DNA of 64,000 bases from positions 186,001 to 250,000 of the forward strand of contig CAWIRE010000006.1 of NCBI GenBank assembly GCA_963838385.1, read 5' to 3'. Under the pieces are notes generated by a model, which saw only the letters and a list, made by a program, of their open reading frames with translations, had not been told where the DNA came from and made no database searches. The stretch comes from DAHUYF01 sp963838385 (GTDB lineage: Bacteria > Pseudomonadota > Alphaproteobacteria > ATCC43930 > CGMCC-115725). The translations under genes were made by a program, and so were the position numbers. Position 1 is the first letter of the stretch; each line of letters starts with the position of its first letter. Positions 53,404 through 62,272 of the stretch are shown here, in pieces.

Positions 53404-53569
53404 ATCGAGCCGCCGCCTTGTCAGCCGGGCCGGCGCTTCCTATTTCCGCCTGACGCACGGGTTTTGCCGGGCCGCCGCCCTGGGGTAGCTTACGGGGAAG
53501 AGCGAACCGCAACTTTGCGACAAGGGCGCCGTTGACGAGAGAGCGGCGCCGCGGCAGGAGAGGGGAGGC

Positions 53570-54859
53570 ATGAGGCCGATCGCGCGTGACGGCGTGCCGG
53601 TGGAGGTCGACCGCGCGCGGATGGCGGCGCGTTATGCCGCGGTCAGGGAAGCCACCGAGGCCCTGGCGGCGCCGCTTTCGGCCGAGGACCAGACGCTGCA
53701 ATCGATGCCCGATTGCAGCCCGACCAAATGGCACCGGGCCCATACCACCTGGTTCTTCGAGACCTTCCTGCTCTCCGCGTTGGATCCCGATTACCGCGTC
53801 TTTCAAGACGCTTACGGCTATCTCTTCAACTCCTACTACGAGGCGGTCGGGCCGCGCCACCCGCGACCCGAGCGCGGCCTGCTGTCGCGGCCGGGGGTGA
53901 GCGAGATCGCGCGCTACCGCGCCCATGTCGATGCGGCGATGGCGGGGCTCATCGCCGGGCTCGGCGATGCCGCCTGGGGCGAGGCGGCGGCGCTGCTCGA
54001 ACTCGGGCTGCAGCATGAGCAGCAGCATCAGGAGCTGATCCTGATGGACATCAAGCACGCCCTGTCGCTCAACCCGCTGCAGCCGGCCTACCAGGCGCCG
54101 CCGCCATCGCCGCCCCGGGCAGCACCGCCGCTGACCTGGCACGCGGTGGCCGGCGGGCTGCGGCAGATCGGCCATGGCGGCGCCGGCTTCGCCTTCGACA
54201 ACGAGACGCCGCGGCACAAGGTCTGGCTCGAGCCGTTTCGCCTCGCCGGCCGGCTCGCCACCTGCGGCGAGTATCTCGACTTCATCGCGGATGAGGGCTA
54301 CCGGCGCCCGGAATTCTGGCTGTCCGAGGGCTGGGCCATGGCGCAGCAGCAGGGCTGGACGGCGCCGCTCTATTGGGCGCGCGCGGCGGCGGGCTGGTCG
54401 GTCTTCACCCTGGCGGGGCGGCGCCCGCTCGATCCGGCCGAGCCGGTGGTCCATGTCAGCTTCTACGAGGCCGATGCCTTTGCGCGCTGGGCGGGACGGC
54501 GCCTGCCCAGCGAGGCCGAATGGGAGGTGGCGGCGGTCGAGGCCGGAGCCGCGCTCGACGGCAATCTCGCGCCACGCGGCCGGTTTCATCCCGAGCCCGC
54601 CGCGGCGGGCGACGGGCTGCAGCAGATGATCGGCGATGTCTGGGAATGGACCGCGAGCCCCTACATCGCCTATCCCGGCTTCCGGCCCGCCGCAGGCGCG
54701 GTCGGCGAGTACAACGGCAAATTCATGTCGAACCAGATGGTGCTGCGCGGCGGCGCGGCGGTGACGCCCGCCGGCCATATGCGCGCCACCTACCGCAATT
54801 TCTTCCCGCCGGCCGCGCGTTGGGCGTTCGCCGGCATCAGGCTGGCGGAGGATTCATGA
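53570..54859 (+). CDS. egtB: Ergothioneine biosynthesis sulfoxide synthase EgtB
   Basis: The 429-residue protein has an N-terminal DinB-like domain with the iron ligands expected at His58 (WHRAHTTWFFET), His149 and His153 (QHEQQHQELILMDIKH). Its C-terminal FGE-sulfatase-like domain has VHVSFYEADAFARWAGRRLPSEAEWEVAA and GDVWEWTASPY. EgtB joins a thiol donor to hercynine in an oxygen-dependent step. The ATG follows GAGGGGAGGC. It overlaps egtD by 4 bp. egtA, egtC and egtE are not seen, so the thiol donor and lyase are unknown. Confidence 0.93.
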   Translation: MRPIARDGVPVEVDRARMAARYAAVREATEALAAPLSAEDQTLQSMPDCSPTKWHRAHTTWFFETFLLSALDPDYRVFQDAYGYLFNSYYEAVGPRHPRPERGLLSRPGVSEIARYRAHVDAAMAGLIAGLGDAAWGEAAALLELGLQHEQQHQELILMDIKHALSLNPLQPAYQAPPPSPPRAAPPLTWHAVAGGLRQIGHGGAGFAFDNETPRHKVWLEPFRLAGRLATCGEYLDFIADEGYRRPEFWLSEGWAMAQQQGWTAPLYWARAAAGWSVFTLAGRRPLDPAEPVVHVSFYEADAFARWAGRRLPSEAEWEVAAVEAGAALDGNLAPRGRFHPEPAAAGDGLQQMIGDVWEWTASPYIAYPGFRPAAGAVGEYNGKFMSNQMVLRGGAAVTPAGHMRATYRNFFPPAARWAFAGIRLAEDS

Positions 54860-55830
54860 GGCAGTTGGGAGCGCTCGCGCAGTTTCACGATCTCACCCCG
54901 GCGGAGGAGAGCTTCCGCGATGCCGTGCTCGGCGGCCTGACGCGGCGCGCCAAGGCGATCCCGTGCCGCTTCCTCTATGACGAGCGCGGTTCGTCGCTGT
55001 TCGAGCAGATCTGCGCGCTGCCGGAGTACTACCTGACGCGCACCGAGATGGCGATCCTCGGCGACTATGCCGGCGAGATCGGCGCCCTTGCCGGCCGACA
55101 CGCGCAGCTCATCGAGTTCGGCAGCGGCGCGTCGCGCAAGGTGCGGCTGCTGCTGGAGGCGCTCGAGGAGCCGGCCGCCTATGTCGCCATCGACATCTCG
55201 CGCGAGCCGCTGCGCCGCGCCGCCGAGGAGGTCGCCGCGGACTTCCCCAAGGTGCCGGTGGTGGCGATCTGCGCCGACTATCTCCAGCCGCTGAGCCTGC
55301 CGGCGCTGCCGGCGCGCGGCGAGGGGCGCCGGCTGGGCTTCTTCCCGGGCTCGACCATCGGCAATTTCGCGCCCGAGGACGCGGTCGACTTCCTGGCGGG
55401 CTGCCGGCGTGTGGTGGGGCGCGGCGGTGCCCTGCTGGTGGGCGTCGACCTCAAAAAGGATCCCGGCCTGCTCGATGCCGCCTACAACGACAGCGCCGGC
55501 GTCACCGCGGCCTTCAACCTCAACCTGCTCGAGCGCGTCAACCGCGAGCTCGACGCCGATTTCGACCTCGACCGCTTCGCCCACGACGCCTTCTACAACG
55601 AGGCCGCCGGCCGCATCGAGATCTATATCCGCAGCCTGGCCGACCAGATCGTCACCGTCGCCGGACGGGCCATCCGCTTCGCCGCGGGCGAGCGCATCCA
55701 CACCGAGGATTCCTGCAAATACACCATCCCCGAGTTCCAGCGCCTGGCCGGCCGCGCCGGGTTCCGGCCCCGGCGGCACTGGACCGACCCCGCCGCCCTT
55801 TTCAGCGTCCATCTGCTCGACGCCGGCTGA
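54856..55830 (+). CDS. egtD: Histidine N-alpha-methyltransferase EgtD
   Basis: The 324-residue protein has FLYDERGSSLFEQICALPEYYLTRTE (substrate region), the SAM-binding LIEFGSGASRKVRLLLEAL at about 85-103, YVAIDISREPLRRAA, GFFPGSTIGNFAPEDAVDFL, VGVDLKKDP and HTEDSCKYTIPEFQRLA, a full EgtD set. It trimethylates histidine to hercynine. The ATGA overlap with egtB makes a two-gene operon. Confidence 0.94.
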   Translation: MRQLGALAQFHDLTPAEESFRDAVLGGLTRRAKAIPCRFLYDERGSSLFEQICALPEYYLTRTEMAILGDYAGEIGALAGRHAQLIEFGSGASRKVRLLLEALEEPAAYVAIDISREPLRRAAEEVAADFPKVPVVAICADYLQPLSLPALPARGEGRRLGFFPGSTIGNFAPEDAVDFLAGCRRVVGRGGALLVGVDLKKDPGLLDAAYNDSAGVTAAFNLNLLERVNRELDADFDLDRFAHDAFYNEAAGRIEIYIRSLADQIVTVAGRAIRFAAGERIHTEDSCKYTIPEFQRLAGRAGFRPRRHWTDPAALFSVHLLDAG

Positions 55831-55859
55831 GTCGTAGGGAGGACTCCTTTAGGTAGAGG

Positions 55860-55875
55860 TTAACGAAAAGTTTAC
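55860..55875 (+). promoter_or_regulatory. CtrA-like site (TTAA-N7-TTTAC)
   Basis: TTAACGAAAAGTTTAC matches the CtrA box with one mismatch and lies 55 bp before the sensor kinase gene, in an AT-richer gap. This is weaker than the site at 8271. Confidence 0.4.
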
Positions 55876-55929
55876 TAGCAGACAGCAAGTATATCGCTCG
55901 CAGGTTGTGCGGCTTGCGGCGGGGTCAGA

Positions 55930-58446
55930 GTGTCGGTGTCGGCGTCATCTGATGAGACGGAGCGCCTCGAGGCGCTGCGGCGCTATGAGATACTCGACAC
56001 CGCCCCGGAAGAGGCGTTCGACCGCGTCACCCATCTCGCGGCCTCGCTTTTCGCCGTGCCCGGCGCCTTCATCTCGCTGATCGACGCCGAGCGGCAGTGG
56101 TTCAAATCGCGTGTCGGCATCATGATCGGCGAAACCTCGCGGGCGTCGGCGCTCGCCGCCCAGGCGCTGCTCGGCGATGCGGTCTGCGTGGTGCCGGATG
56201 CGCGACGGGACCCGCGCCTGAAGCACAACCCCTATGTGGTGGGGGCGCCGCATATCCGCTTCTATGCCGCGGCGCCGTTGCTGACGCGCGACGGTCACCG
56301 CCTCGGCGTCCTCGGCATCGTCGACGAGAAGCCGCGCGCGGATTTTTCCGACGAGAACCGGCAGCAGCTGCAGACCCTGGCGCGGCTGGTGATGAGCGAG
56401 CTGGAGCTGCGCTTCGAGCTCGGCGCGCGCAGCCGCGCCGAGCACGACCTCCAGCTCGTCAACGAGCTGACGCTGGCCATCGCGGAGGCGCCCAGCGTCA
56501 ACGCCGCGATCGAGACCTCGCTGAGCCTGATCTGCCAGGCGGTCGGCGCCGCGCATGGCCGCGCCTGGACCGCCCTCGGGCGCGGCGGGCGATGCCTGCG
56601 CATCGGCGCCTGGGGGCGCTCCGGCGCTGCGCCCGACCGCCGCCCGTGGCGGCGGCCCGTGGTGCTGCCCCTCAATGACAGCCTTGTCGGTCTGGTGATG
56701 ACCGAGAACCGGCGCCAGATCGTCCCCGACATCTCCGAGATCGCCCGGCGCTTTGCCGCCGCGCGCGAGGCGCTGGACATGGGGGCGCGGGCCGCGATCT
56801 GCGTGCCGGTGCGGCAGGACGGCCGCAATTTCGCGCTCAATTTCCTGTTCGAGCAGGCGCCGCCCGAGATGGAGCGGCTCGCCGACCGCATCGAGGAGCT
56901 CGCCGACAAGGTGCGGCCGGTGCTGGCGCGCAAGCTCGCCGAGGAGCAGATCACGCTGCTGCAATCGGTCGTGCTGCATGCCGACGACGCGGTGATGGTT
57001 GCCGAGGTCGATGGCGGGCCGACGGATTTCACCGCGATGCGCATCGTCTATGCGAGCCCGGCCATGGCGCGCATGACCGGCTACGAGCTGGACGAGCTGC
57101 GCGGCCGCTCGCCCAGCGTGCTCTGGGGCGAGGGGGCGCAGGCCAAGGCGGTGGCCAAGCTCTATGCCACCGCCGAGCGCGGCAAGGGCTCGCGGCTGGA
57201 GCTCGCCTGCCGGCGCAAGGACGGCTCGACCTTCTGGGCGGATATCAGCGCCGTGCCGGTGGCCGACGGCAGCGCCGGCGAGCGCAAGCTCATCGCGCTG
57301 CTGCGCGACACGACCGAGCGGCGGCGGCTGGAAGAGGCGCTGCGCCAGAGCGAATCCACCTTCCGCCTGCTGTTCTCGAACAATCCCATTCCGATGTGGG
57401 CCTATGATCTCGAGACGCGGCGCTTTCTCGAGGTCAATAACGCCGCCATCGAGCAGTACGGCTACGGCCGTGCCGAGTTCCTGGCGATGACCATCGACGA
57501 TCTCGCGCCCGCCGCGCCCCAGCCCGAGGAGAGCCGGGCGGCGCCCGCCTTCGGCCGCCTCGGCATCCGCCGCCACCGCAAGGCCGACGGCAGCGAGATC
57601 GCCGTCGACGCCGTCTCGCACCGGCTGGAGTTCGACGGCCACCGCGCCGCGATCATGGCGGCCATCGACGTGACCGAGCAGAAGCGCGCCGAGGAGGAGA
57701 TCCGCCTGGCCAAGGAGACGGCCGAGGCGGCGAGCCGGGCGAAGAGCGAGCTGCTCGCCAATATGAGCCACGAGCTGCGCACCCCGCTCAACGCCATCAT
57801 CGGCTTCTCGGAGATCATGCAGGCCAGCCTCTTCGGCCCGCTCGGGTCGAGCAAATATGACGGCTACATCGCCGACATCCGCCACAGCGCCGGTCATCTT
57901 CTGACCGTCATCACCGACATTCTCGATCTCGCCAAGATCGAGGCCAATTCCTTCCGCCTGCAGGAGGGCGCGGTCTCGCCCAGCGAGATCATCATCTCGG
58001 CGCTGCGCCTGGTGAAGCCGCGGGCCGACGGCGTCGGCGTCCTGCTCGCCTATGACAAGCACCATGACGACGCCATCATCAAGGTCGACGAGACCGCGCT
58101 GAAGCGGGTGCTCATCAACCTTCTCGCCAACGCCGTCAAATTCTCCGAGCCCGGTGGCGCGGTCATCGTGCGCTCCGAATTCGATGCCGAGGGCGGGCTC
58201 GCCATCTCCGTCGCCGATCAGGGGATCGGCATGTCGCTGGAGGAGATCCCGATCGCGCTCACCCCCTTCCGCCAGGTCAATGCCGGGCTGCAGCGCAAAT
58301 ACGAGGGCACCGGCCTCGGCCTGCCCATCGCCAAGCAGCTGGTCGAGATGCATGGCGGCACGCTCACCATCGCCAGCGCGCCCGGCGCCGGCACCACCGT
58401 CACCGTGCTCCTGCCCGCCGCACGGGTGATGACCGCCGCCGCTTAA
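55930..58446 (+). CDS. GAF/PAS sensor histidine kinase
   Basis: The 838-residue soluble kinase starts at GTG 55930. It has a GAF domain (about 20-165, YEILDTAPEEAFDRVTHLAASLF), a second GAF (about 180-320), a PAS (about 340-455), a second PAS (about 465-585), HisKA with ELLANMSHELRTPLNAIIGFSEIM (His614) and HATPase with KYEGTGLGLPIAKQLVEMHGG. The kinase core resembles PleC/DivJ-type enzymes of alphaproteobacteria. There are no membrane segments and no receiver domain. The nearest receiver is the gene at 53035, across egtBD. A palindrome begins right after the TAA. Confidence 0.88.
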   Translation: MSVSASSDETERLEALRRYEILDTAPEEAFDRVTHLAASLFAVPGAFISLIDAERQWFKSRVGIMIGETSRASALAAQALLGDAVCVVPDARRDPRLKHNPYVVGAPHIRFYAAAPLLTRDGHRLGVLGIVDEKPRADFSDENRQQLQTLARLVMSELELRFELGARSRAEHDLQLVNELTLAIAEAPSVNAAIETSLSLICQAVGAAHGRAWTALGRGGRCLRIGAWGRSGAAPDRRPWRRPVVLPLNDSLVGLVMTENRRQIVPDISEIARRFAAAREALDMGARAAICVPVRQDGRNFALNFLFEQAPPEMERLADRIEELADKVRPVLARKLAEEQITLLQSVVLHADDAVMVAEVDGGPTDFTAMRIVYASPAMARMTGYELDELRGRSPSVLWGEGAQAKAVAKLYATAERGKGSRLELACRRKDGSTFWADISAVPVADGSAGERKLIALLRDTTERRRLEEALRQSESTFRLLFSNNPIPMWAYDLETRRFLEVNNAAIEQYGYGRAEFLAMTIDDLAPAAPQPEESRAAPAFGRLGIRRHRKADGSEIAVDAVSHRLEFDGHRAAIMAAIDVTEQKRAEEEIRLAKETAEAASRAKSELLANMSHELRTPLNAIIGFSEIMQASLFGPLGSSKYDGYIADIRHSAGHLLTVITDILDLAKIEANSFRLQEGAVSPSEIIISALRLVKPRADGVGVLLAYDKHHDDAIIKVDETALKRVLINLLANAVKFSEPGGAVIVRSEFDAEGGLAISVADQGIGMSLEEIPIALTPFRQVNAGLQRKYEGTGLGLPIAKQLVEMHGGTLTIASAPGAGTTVTVLLPAARVMTAAA

Positions 58447-58527
58447 GCGCAACGCGCAGCGTTGTCGCTGGCGGGCGCCAGCGCCCCGGACTTGATCCGG
58501 GGCGCGAGAGCCCGCACCGTGCCGGCT
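58447..58527 (+). repeat. Structured palindrome, copy H (inner stem replaced)
   Basis: First hairpin CGCAACGCGCAGCGTTG; outer stem GCGGGC/GCCCGC with GCCAG opposite CGAGA. The inner stem is CGCCCCGGA/TCCGGGGCG around CTTGA, not the usual GGTTGC/GCAACC. The same CCCCGGACTTGATCCGGGG unit occurs in inverted-end element 2. Confidence 0.75.
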
Positions 58528-58540
58528 AGCCGCTGTGCTG

Positions 58541-59551
58541 CTAGCAACCGCCAGAGACCCGGAGGCTGCGCTCCACCGCCTCGCTCACCGCCGCCAGCGG
58601 GATCAGCGCCATGTCGCTGCCGCCGAAGCGCTGCGCCTCGATGAGCTCGAGCCGCCGCGCCGCGGGCGCGAATTTCGCCGCGGGGCTCGGCCCGAACAGC
58701 GAGACCAGCGGCGCGCCGCCCGCCGCCAGCAGATGCGCGGTGCCGCTGTCATTGGCGATGGCGATGGCGAGCCGGCCGGCAAGCGCCAGCGTGTAGAGCG
58801 GCGAGGCCGCGATCTCGGGCGCGATGCGCCGGTCCTGCAGTGGAAAGAGCGCTTCGGGCAGCGCCGCCGAGAGCTCCCCGGTCCAGCCGCGCTCATCGGG
58901 GCCGAGCAGCAGCACCGCGCGCCGCCCGGCGCGCTGCTGCGCGTCGGCGAGCGCGAGGAAGCGCTCGCGCGGCCAGCGCTTGTGGACGCCGCCGGCGCCC
59001 GGGGCGATGCCGACATAGACCGGCCCCGGCGGCAACGCCAGCATCGCCGCCTCGTTCCAGGGCGGCCCCGGGGCGAGGCCGAGGCTCGGCCGCGCCGGCG
59101 CGCCGCCGGCGATGGCGACGAGGTCGAGGAGCTGGTCGATGAGGCGGGGCGGGCGCTCGTATCCCCGGGGCGGGCGCTTGTCCGAGAGCAGGAAGCGCGC
59201 CGCGCCGGAGACGAAGCACCGCGTCCTGATCCGGCGCAGGATGAGGCTGGTGAGCACGCGGCGCTGCGTGTCGATGACGAGATCGAAGCGGCGCCCGGGC
59301 AGCGGCCGGCGCAGCAGCTCGCGGGCGTGCGAGCCGATGCCGGCGTTCTCGATGATCTCGTCGAGCAGCGGCGCCACCAGCGGCGCCAGCGCATGGGCGT
59401 AGACGGTCTCGCCCTTGCCCGCGAGCCAGGTGATGCGCGCCTGCGGCCAGCGCTGGCGGAGCGCGCCGAGGAAGGGGAGCTTCATCACCCCGTCGCCCAG
59501 CAGCTCGAGGCCGGAATAGACCAGCAGATCCATGGCGCGCGACACTGTCAT
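58541..59551 (-). CDS. Glycosyltransferase family 9 (heptosyltransferase-like)
   Basis: The 336-residue protein has GDGVMKLPFLGALRQRWPQARITWLAGKG at its start, FDLVIDTQRRVLTSLIL in the middle, and GIAPGAGGVHKRWPRERFLALAD, IANDSGTAHLLAAGGAPLVSLFGPS and PLAAVSEAV in the C-terminal nucleotide-sugar domain. GT9 enzymes add heptose or similar sugars to lipopolysaccharide core. A start at residue 7 (MDLLVYSG) is equally possible. It stands alone between two palindromes (H and I). Confidence 0.82.
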   Translation of the reverse strand: MTVSRAMDLLVYSGLELLGDGVMKLPFLGALRQRWPQARITWLAGKGETVYAHALAPLVAPLLDEIIENAGIGSHARELLRRPLPGRRFDLVIDTQRRVLTSLILRRIRTRCFVSGAARFLLSDKRPPRGYERPPRLIDQLLDLVAIAGGAPARPSLGLAPGPPWNEAAMLALPPGPVYVGIAPGAGGVHKRWPRERFLALADAQQRAGRRAVLLLGPDERGWTGELSAALPEALFPLQDRRIAPEIAASPLYTLALAGRLAIAIANDSGTAHLLAAGGAPLVSLFGPSPAAKFAPAARRLELIEAQRFGGSDMALIPLAAVSEAVERSLRVSGGC

Positions 59552-59571
59552 CGCGGCGCCGCCGAGGCAAG

Positions 59572-59655
59572 CGCCGGGCGAATTCGCGCCGCGAATTCGT
59601 CCGAGGCGGCGTCAGCCGTTGCGTCAGCAACGGCGGGAGCCGCACCGATCGAGCT
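59572..59655 (+). repeat. Structured palindrome, copy I
   Basis: First hairpin CGAATTCGCGCCGCGAATTCG; outer stem GGCGGC/GCCGC, GTCAG opposite CGGGA, inner stem CCGTTGC/GCAACGG. It lies between two minus-strand genes, not after a plus-strand stop. Confidence 0.7.
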
Positions 59656-59676
59656 TAGCCTAATTGAGTCCGGACC

Positions 59677-60087
59677 CTAGCGCGTCCAGCGGAACATGAT
59701 CGAGGCGAGCAGCACGGCGAAGGAAAGCGCGAGCGCCGTCGTCGCCCAATCGGGCGCCCAGCGCGGCCAATGGCGCTCGATCCAGGGCTCGGCGGCCTCG
59801 GCGCGCTGGCGGCCGTCATCGCCCCATTCGAACATCGCCTGGTCGGCGACATAGGCGCGGCTGCGCTCGTTCTCGTTGTCGAAGCAGGTGGCGCGGAAGA
59901 CGGTGTATTCGGTGCAGGTCGACCCGCCCGGCTCGTACAGCACCTGCACGACGCGCACGGCCGGGGTTCGCCGCGCCCCGAGCAGGCGCTCGGCCTCGGC
60001 AACGGCCGAGGGGCGATCGTCGAAGATGCCAACCGTGCGCCAGTGGCGGTCCAGCCGCGACTGGGTCTCGAAGGTAACCAGCTTCAC
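59677..60087 (-). CDS. Protein of unknown function with C-terminal membrane anchor
   Basis: The 136-residue product starts at GTG 60087 (KLVTFETQSRLDRHWRTVGIFDDRPSAVAEAERLL), preceded by GAGGGTGGG. The middle has VRVVQVLYEPGGSTCTEYTVFRATCFDNENERSRAY and the end is a membrane helix WATTALALSFAVLLASIMF followed by RWTR. It looks like a cytoplasmic domain tethered to the inner membrane. The family is not recognised. The ORF extends to 60156 in frame, but those codons look spurious. Confidence 0.55.
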   Translation of the reverse strand: MKLVTFETQSRLDRHWRTVGIFDDRPSAVAEAERLLGARRTPAVRVVQVLYEPGGSTCTEYTVFRATCFDNENERSRAYVADQAMFEWGDDGRQRAEAAEPWIERHWPRWAPDWATTALALSFAVLLASIMFRWTR

Positions 60088-60378
60088 CCCACCCTCGCCT
60101 GCAGATGCTCCACCATCGGCACGAGATCGCACAAATACGGGAGAAAACTCGCACAATCACAGGTTTCATTGCCGGTGTTCTTGTTCTTCTCCATTATCCA
60201 CGGCTATTCCTTGTCGAGATGTAAATGAAGGCCCGGCAATTCTCTTGGAAATTCTTGAAAAGCCCGCGGCTTCGGCGCCGCGCCGCGGAATCCCTTGGCG
60301 CCCGGCGCGCCGCGGTGGGATGATGCGGGCGGCAGGCGCGCCGGGCAAGGCGAGCCGCCGGGGAGGAGCGCCACGCGC

Positions 60379-61455
60379 ATGGAATTCGGCATACTCTTCA
60401 CGTCCCATCCCAACACCGACACCGAGCCCTATCCGCATCGCGACGTGCATCAGCGCGTGACGCGCGAAGTGCTGCGCGCCGATGCCCTGGGCTTCGACTA
60501 TGCCTGGGTGGCCGAGCATCATTTCAGCAACCAGTACGGCATCATGCCGGACGTCTTCGTCTATGCCGCCTATCTCGCGGCGCTGACCCGGCACATCAAG
60601 CTCGGCACCGCGGTGGTGACGCTGCCGCTGGCCAATCCGCTGCGCGTGGCGGAGAACGCCGCCTTCGTCGACATCCTCAGCAACGGCCGCTTCGCCCTCG
60701 GGCTCGGCTCCGGCTACCGCGAATACGAGTTCCAGGGGTTCGGCGTCGATTTCCAGGCCCGGCGCGACATCCAGGAAGAGGCGCTGCCGCTGCTGCTGCG
60801 GCTGTTGCGCGAGAAGCGCGCCGACCACCGGGGCAAGCATTTCGCGGTCAAGGTCGATGGCGAGTACGAGCTCTTCCCGCACGCCCAGCAGCAGCCGCAC
60901 CCGCCCGTCCTGCTCGCCGGCGCCACCGACCGGTCGATCGCGGTCGCCGGCACCATGGGCCTGGGCCTGATGCTGTCGACCTGGACACCGTTCGAAGGCT
61001 TGGCGAAGCAGGTCGGGCATTACCGCGATGCGCTGGAGAAGACGCCGGCGGAGCTGCGGGGCAATCCCGGGCGCGGCCATGTCGACATCGCGCGCTGGGT
61101 CTATGTCGCGGAGACCGACGCCAAGGCCAAGGCCGAGAGCGAGGCCGGCATCCTGCGCCATCAGTCGCATTTCTTCAGCGGCCACACCTCGGGATATCTC
61201 GGCACCGTCGGCACCGGCGCCACCAGCACCCGCGACTACGACACGCTCGCCCGCGACATCATCCTGCACGGCTCGCCCCGGACGGTGGTGGAGAAGCTGC
61301 AGCGCCTGCAGCACATGACCGGCCTGAGCTCGCTCATGCTGCACTACCCGCCGTGGTACGGCATCGACAAAGCGCTGGCCTCGCTCGAGCTTTTCGCGGC
61401 CGAGGTGATGCCGAACTTCGCCGGTCCCCCGCAGGGCGCGCGGGCCAGCGCATGA
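60379..61455 (+). CDS. LLM-class flavin-dependent oxidoreductase
   Basis: The 358-residue luciferase-like protein has WVAEHHFSNQYGIMPDVFVYAAYLAALTRHIKLGTAVVTLPLANPLRVAENAAFVDILSNGRFALGLGSGYREYEF, the usual FMN-binding core, then PPVLLAGATDRSIAVAGTMGLGL. GGGAGGAG is about 10 bases before ATG 60379. It overlaps the next gene as ATGA, so the two enzymes likely act in one pathway, possibly opening of a cyclic or xenobiotic substrate followed by hydrolysis. Confidence 0.87.
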   Translation: MEFGILFTSHPNTDTEPYPHRDVHQRVTREVLRADALGFDYAWVAEHHFSNQYGIMPDVFVYAAYLAALTRHIKLGTAVVTLPLANPLRVAENAAFVDILSNGRFALGLGSGYREYEFQGFGVDFQARRDIQEEALPLLLRLLREKRADHRGKHFAVKVDGEYELFPHAQQQPHPPVLLAGATDRSIAVAGTMGLGLMLSTWTPFEGLAKQVGHYRDALEKTPAELRGNPGRGHVDIARWVYVAETDAKAKAESEAGILRHQSHFFSGHTSGYLGTVGTGATSTRDYDTLARDIILHGSPRTVVEKLQRLQHMTGLSSLMLHYPPWYGIDKALASLELFAAEVMPNFAGPPQGARASA

Positions 61456-62263
61456 GCGCGGCGATCGAGCCCTTCAACCTTTTCGCCATCCGCTACGCGC
61501 ATCATGCCGAGCGCAGCGCGGCGGAGAACTTCATCGGCGGCGATCCGCACGAGACCGCCTCGCCGCTCGACTATTTCGTCTGGGTGGCGCAGCGCTCGGA
61601 CCGCGTCTTCGTCGTCGATACCGGCTTCGGCGAGGCGCAGGCGCGGCTGCGCCGCCGCCAGCTGCTGCGGGCGCCGGCGGCGGGGATCAAGGCGCTGGGC
61701 ATCGATCCCGCGGGGGTCGAGGACGTCATCATCACCCATCTGCATTACGACCATGCCGGCACGCTCGACGCCTTCCCGCGGGCGCGCTTCCACATCCAGG
61801 ACCGCGAGATGGCGTTTGCCACCGGCCGGTGCATGTGCCATCCGGCGATGCGCCACGCCTTCGCCGTCGAGGATGTGGTCGAGATGGTGCGCCATCTCTT
61901 CGCCGGCCGCGATCGCCTTCCATGACGGCGACGAGGAGCTGGCATCGGGGCTCTCGGTCCATCGCATCGGCGGCCACACCGCCGGCATCCAATGCGTGCG
62001 CGTGCTGACCCGAGCGCGGCTGGGTCGTGCTCGCCTCCGACACCAGCCATCTCTACGCCAATATGGAGCAGGGACGGCCGTTCCCGATCGTGCTCAACGT
62101 CGCCGACATGCTCGAAGGCCACAAGCGGCTGCATCAGCTCGCCGCCTCGCCGCTCCACATCGTGCCCGGCCACGATCCGCTGGTGATGCAGCGCTACCGC
62201 GCGCCCGGGCGCGAGCTCGAGGGGGTGGCGGTCAGGCTCGACCAGGGGCCGGTTCAGACTTAA
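61452..62263 (+). pseudogene. Metallo-beta-lactamase-fold hydrolase, two frameshifts
   Basis: Three frames join to one protein. It starts MSAAIEPFNLFAIRYAHHAERSAAENFIGGDPHETASPLDYFVW, has the metal-binding VIITHLHYDHAGTLDAFPRARFHIQDREM (HxHxDH), FHDGDEELASGLSVHRIGGHTAGIQCVRV, and then ASDTSHLYANMEQGRPFPIVLNVADM with the final His in IVPGHDPLVM. Extra bases near 61905-61920 and 62008-62025 break the frame. Without them it is 269 residues, normal for lactonase-type enzymes. It may be intact in the real genome. Confidence 0.7.
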
Positions 62264-62272
62264 GCAGCGACC

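Noticed and set aside
55945..58452. 835-residue minus-strand reading frame over the sensor kinase
   Set aside because: Shadow frame with biased composition; the plus strand encodes full GAF, PAS, HisKA and HATPase domains.
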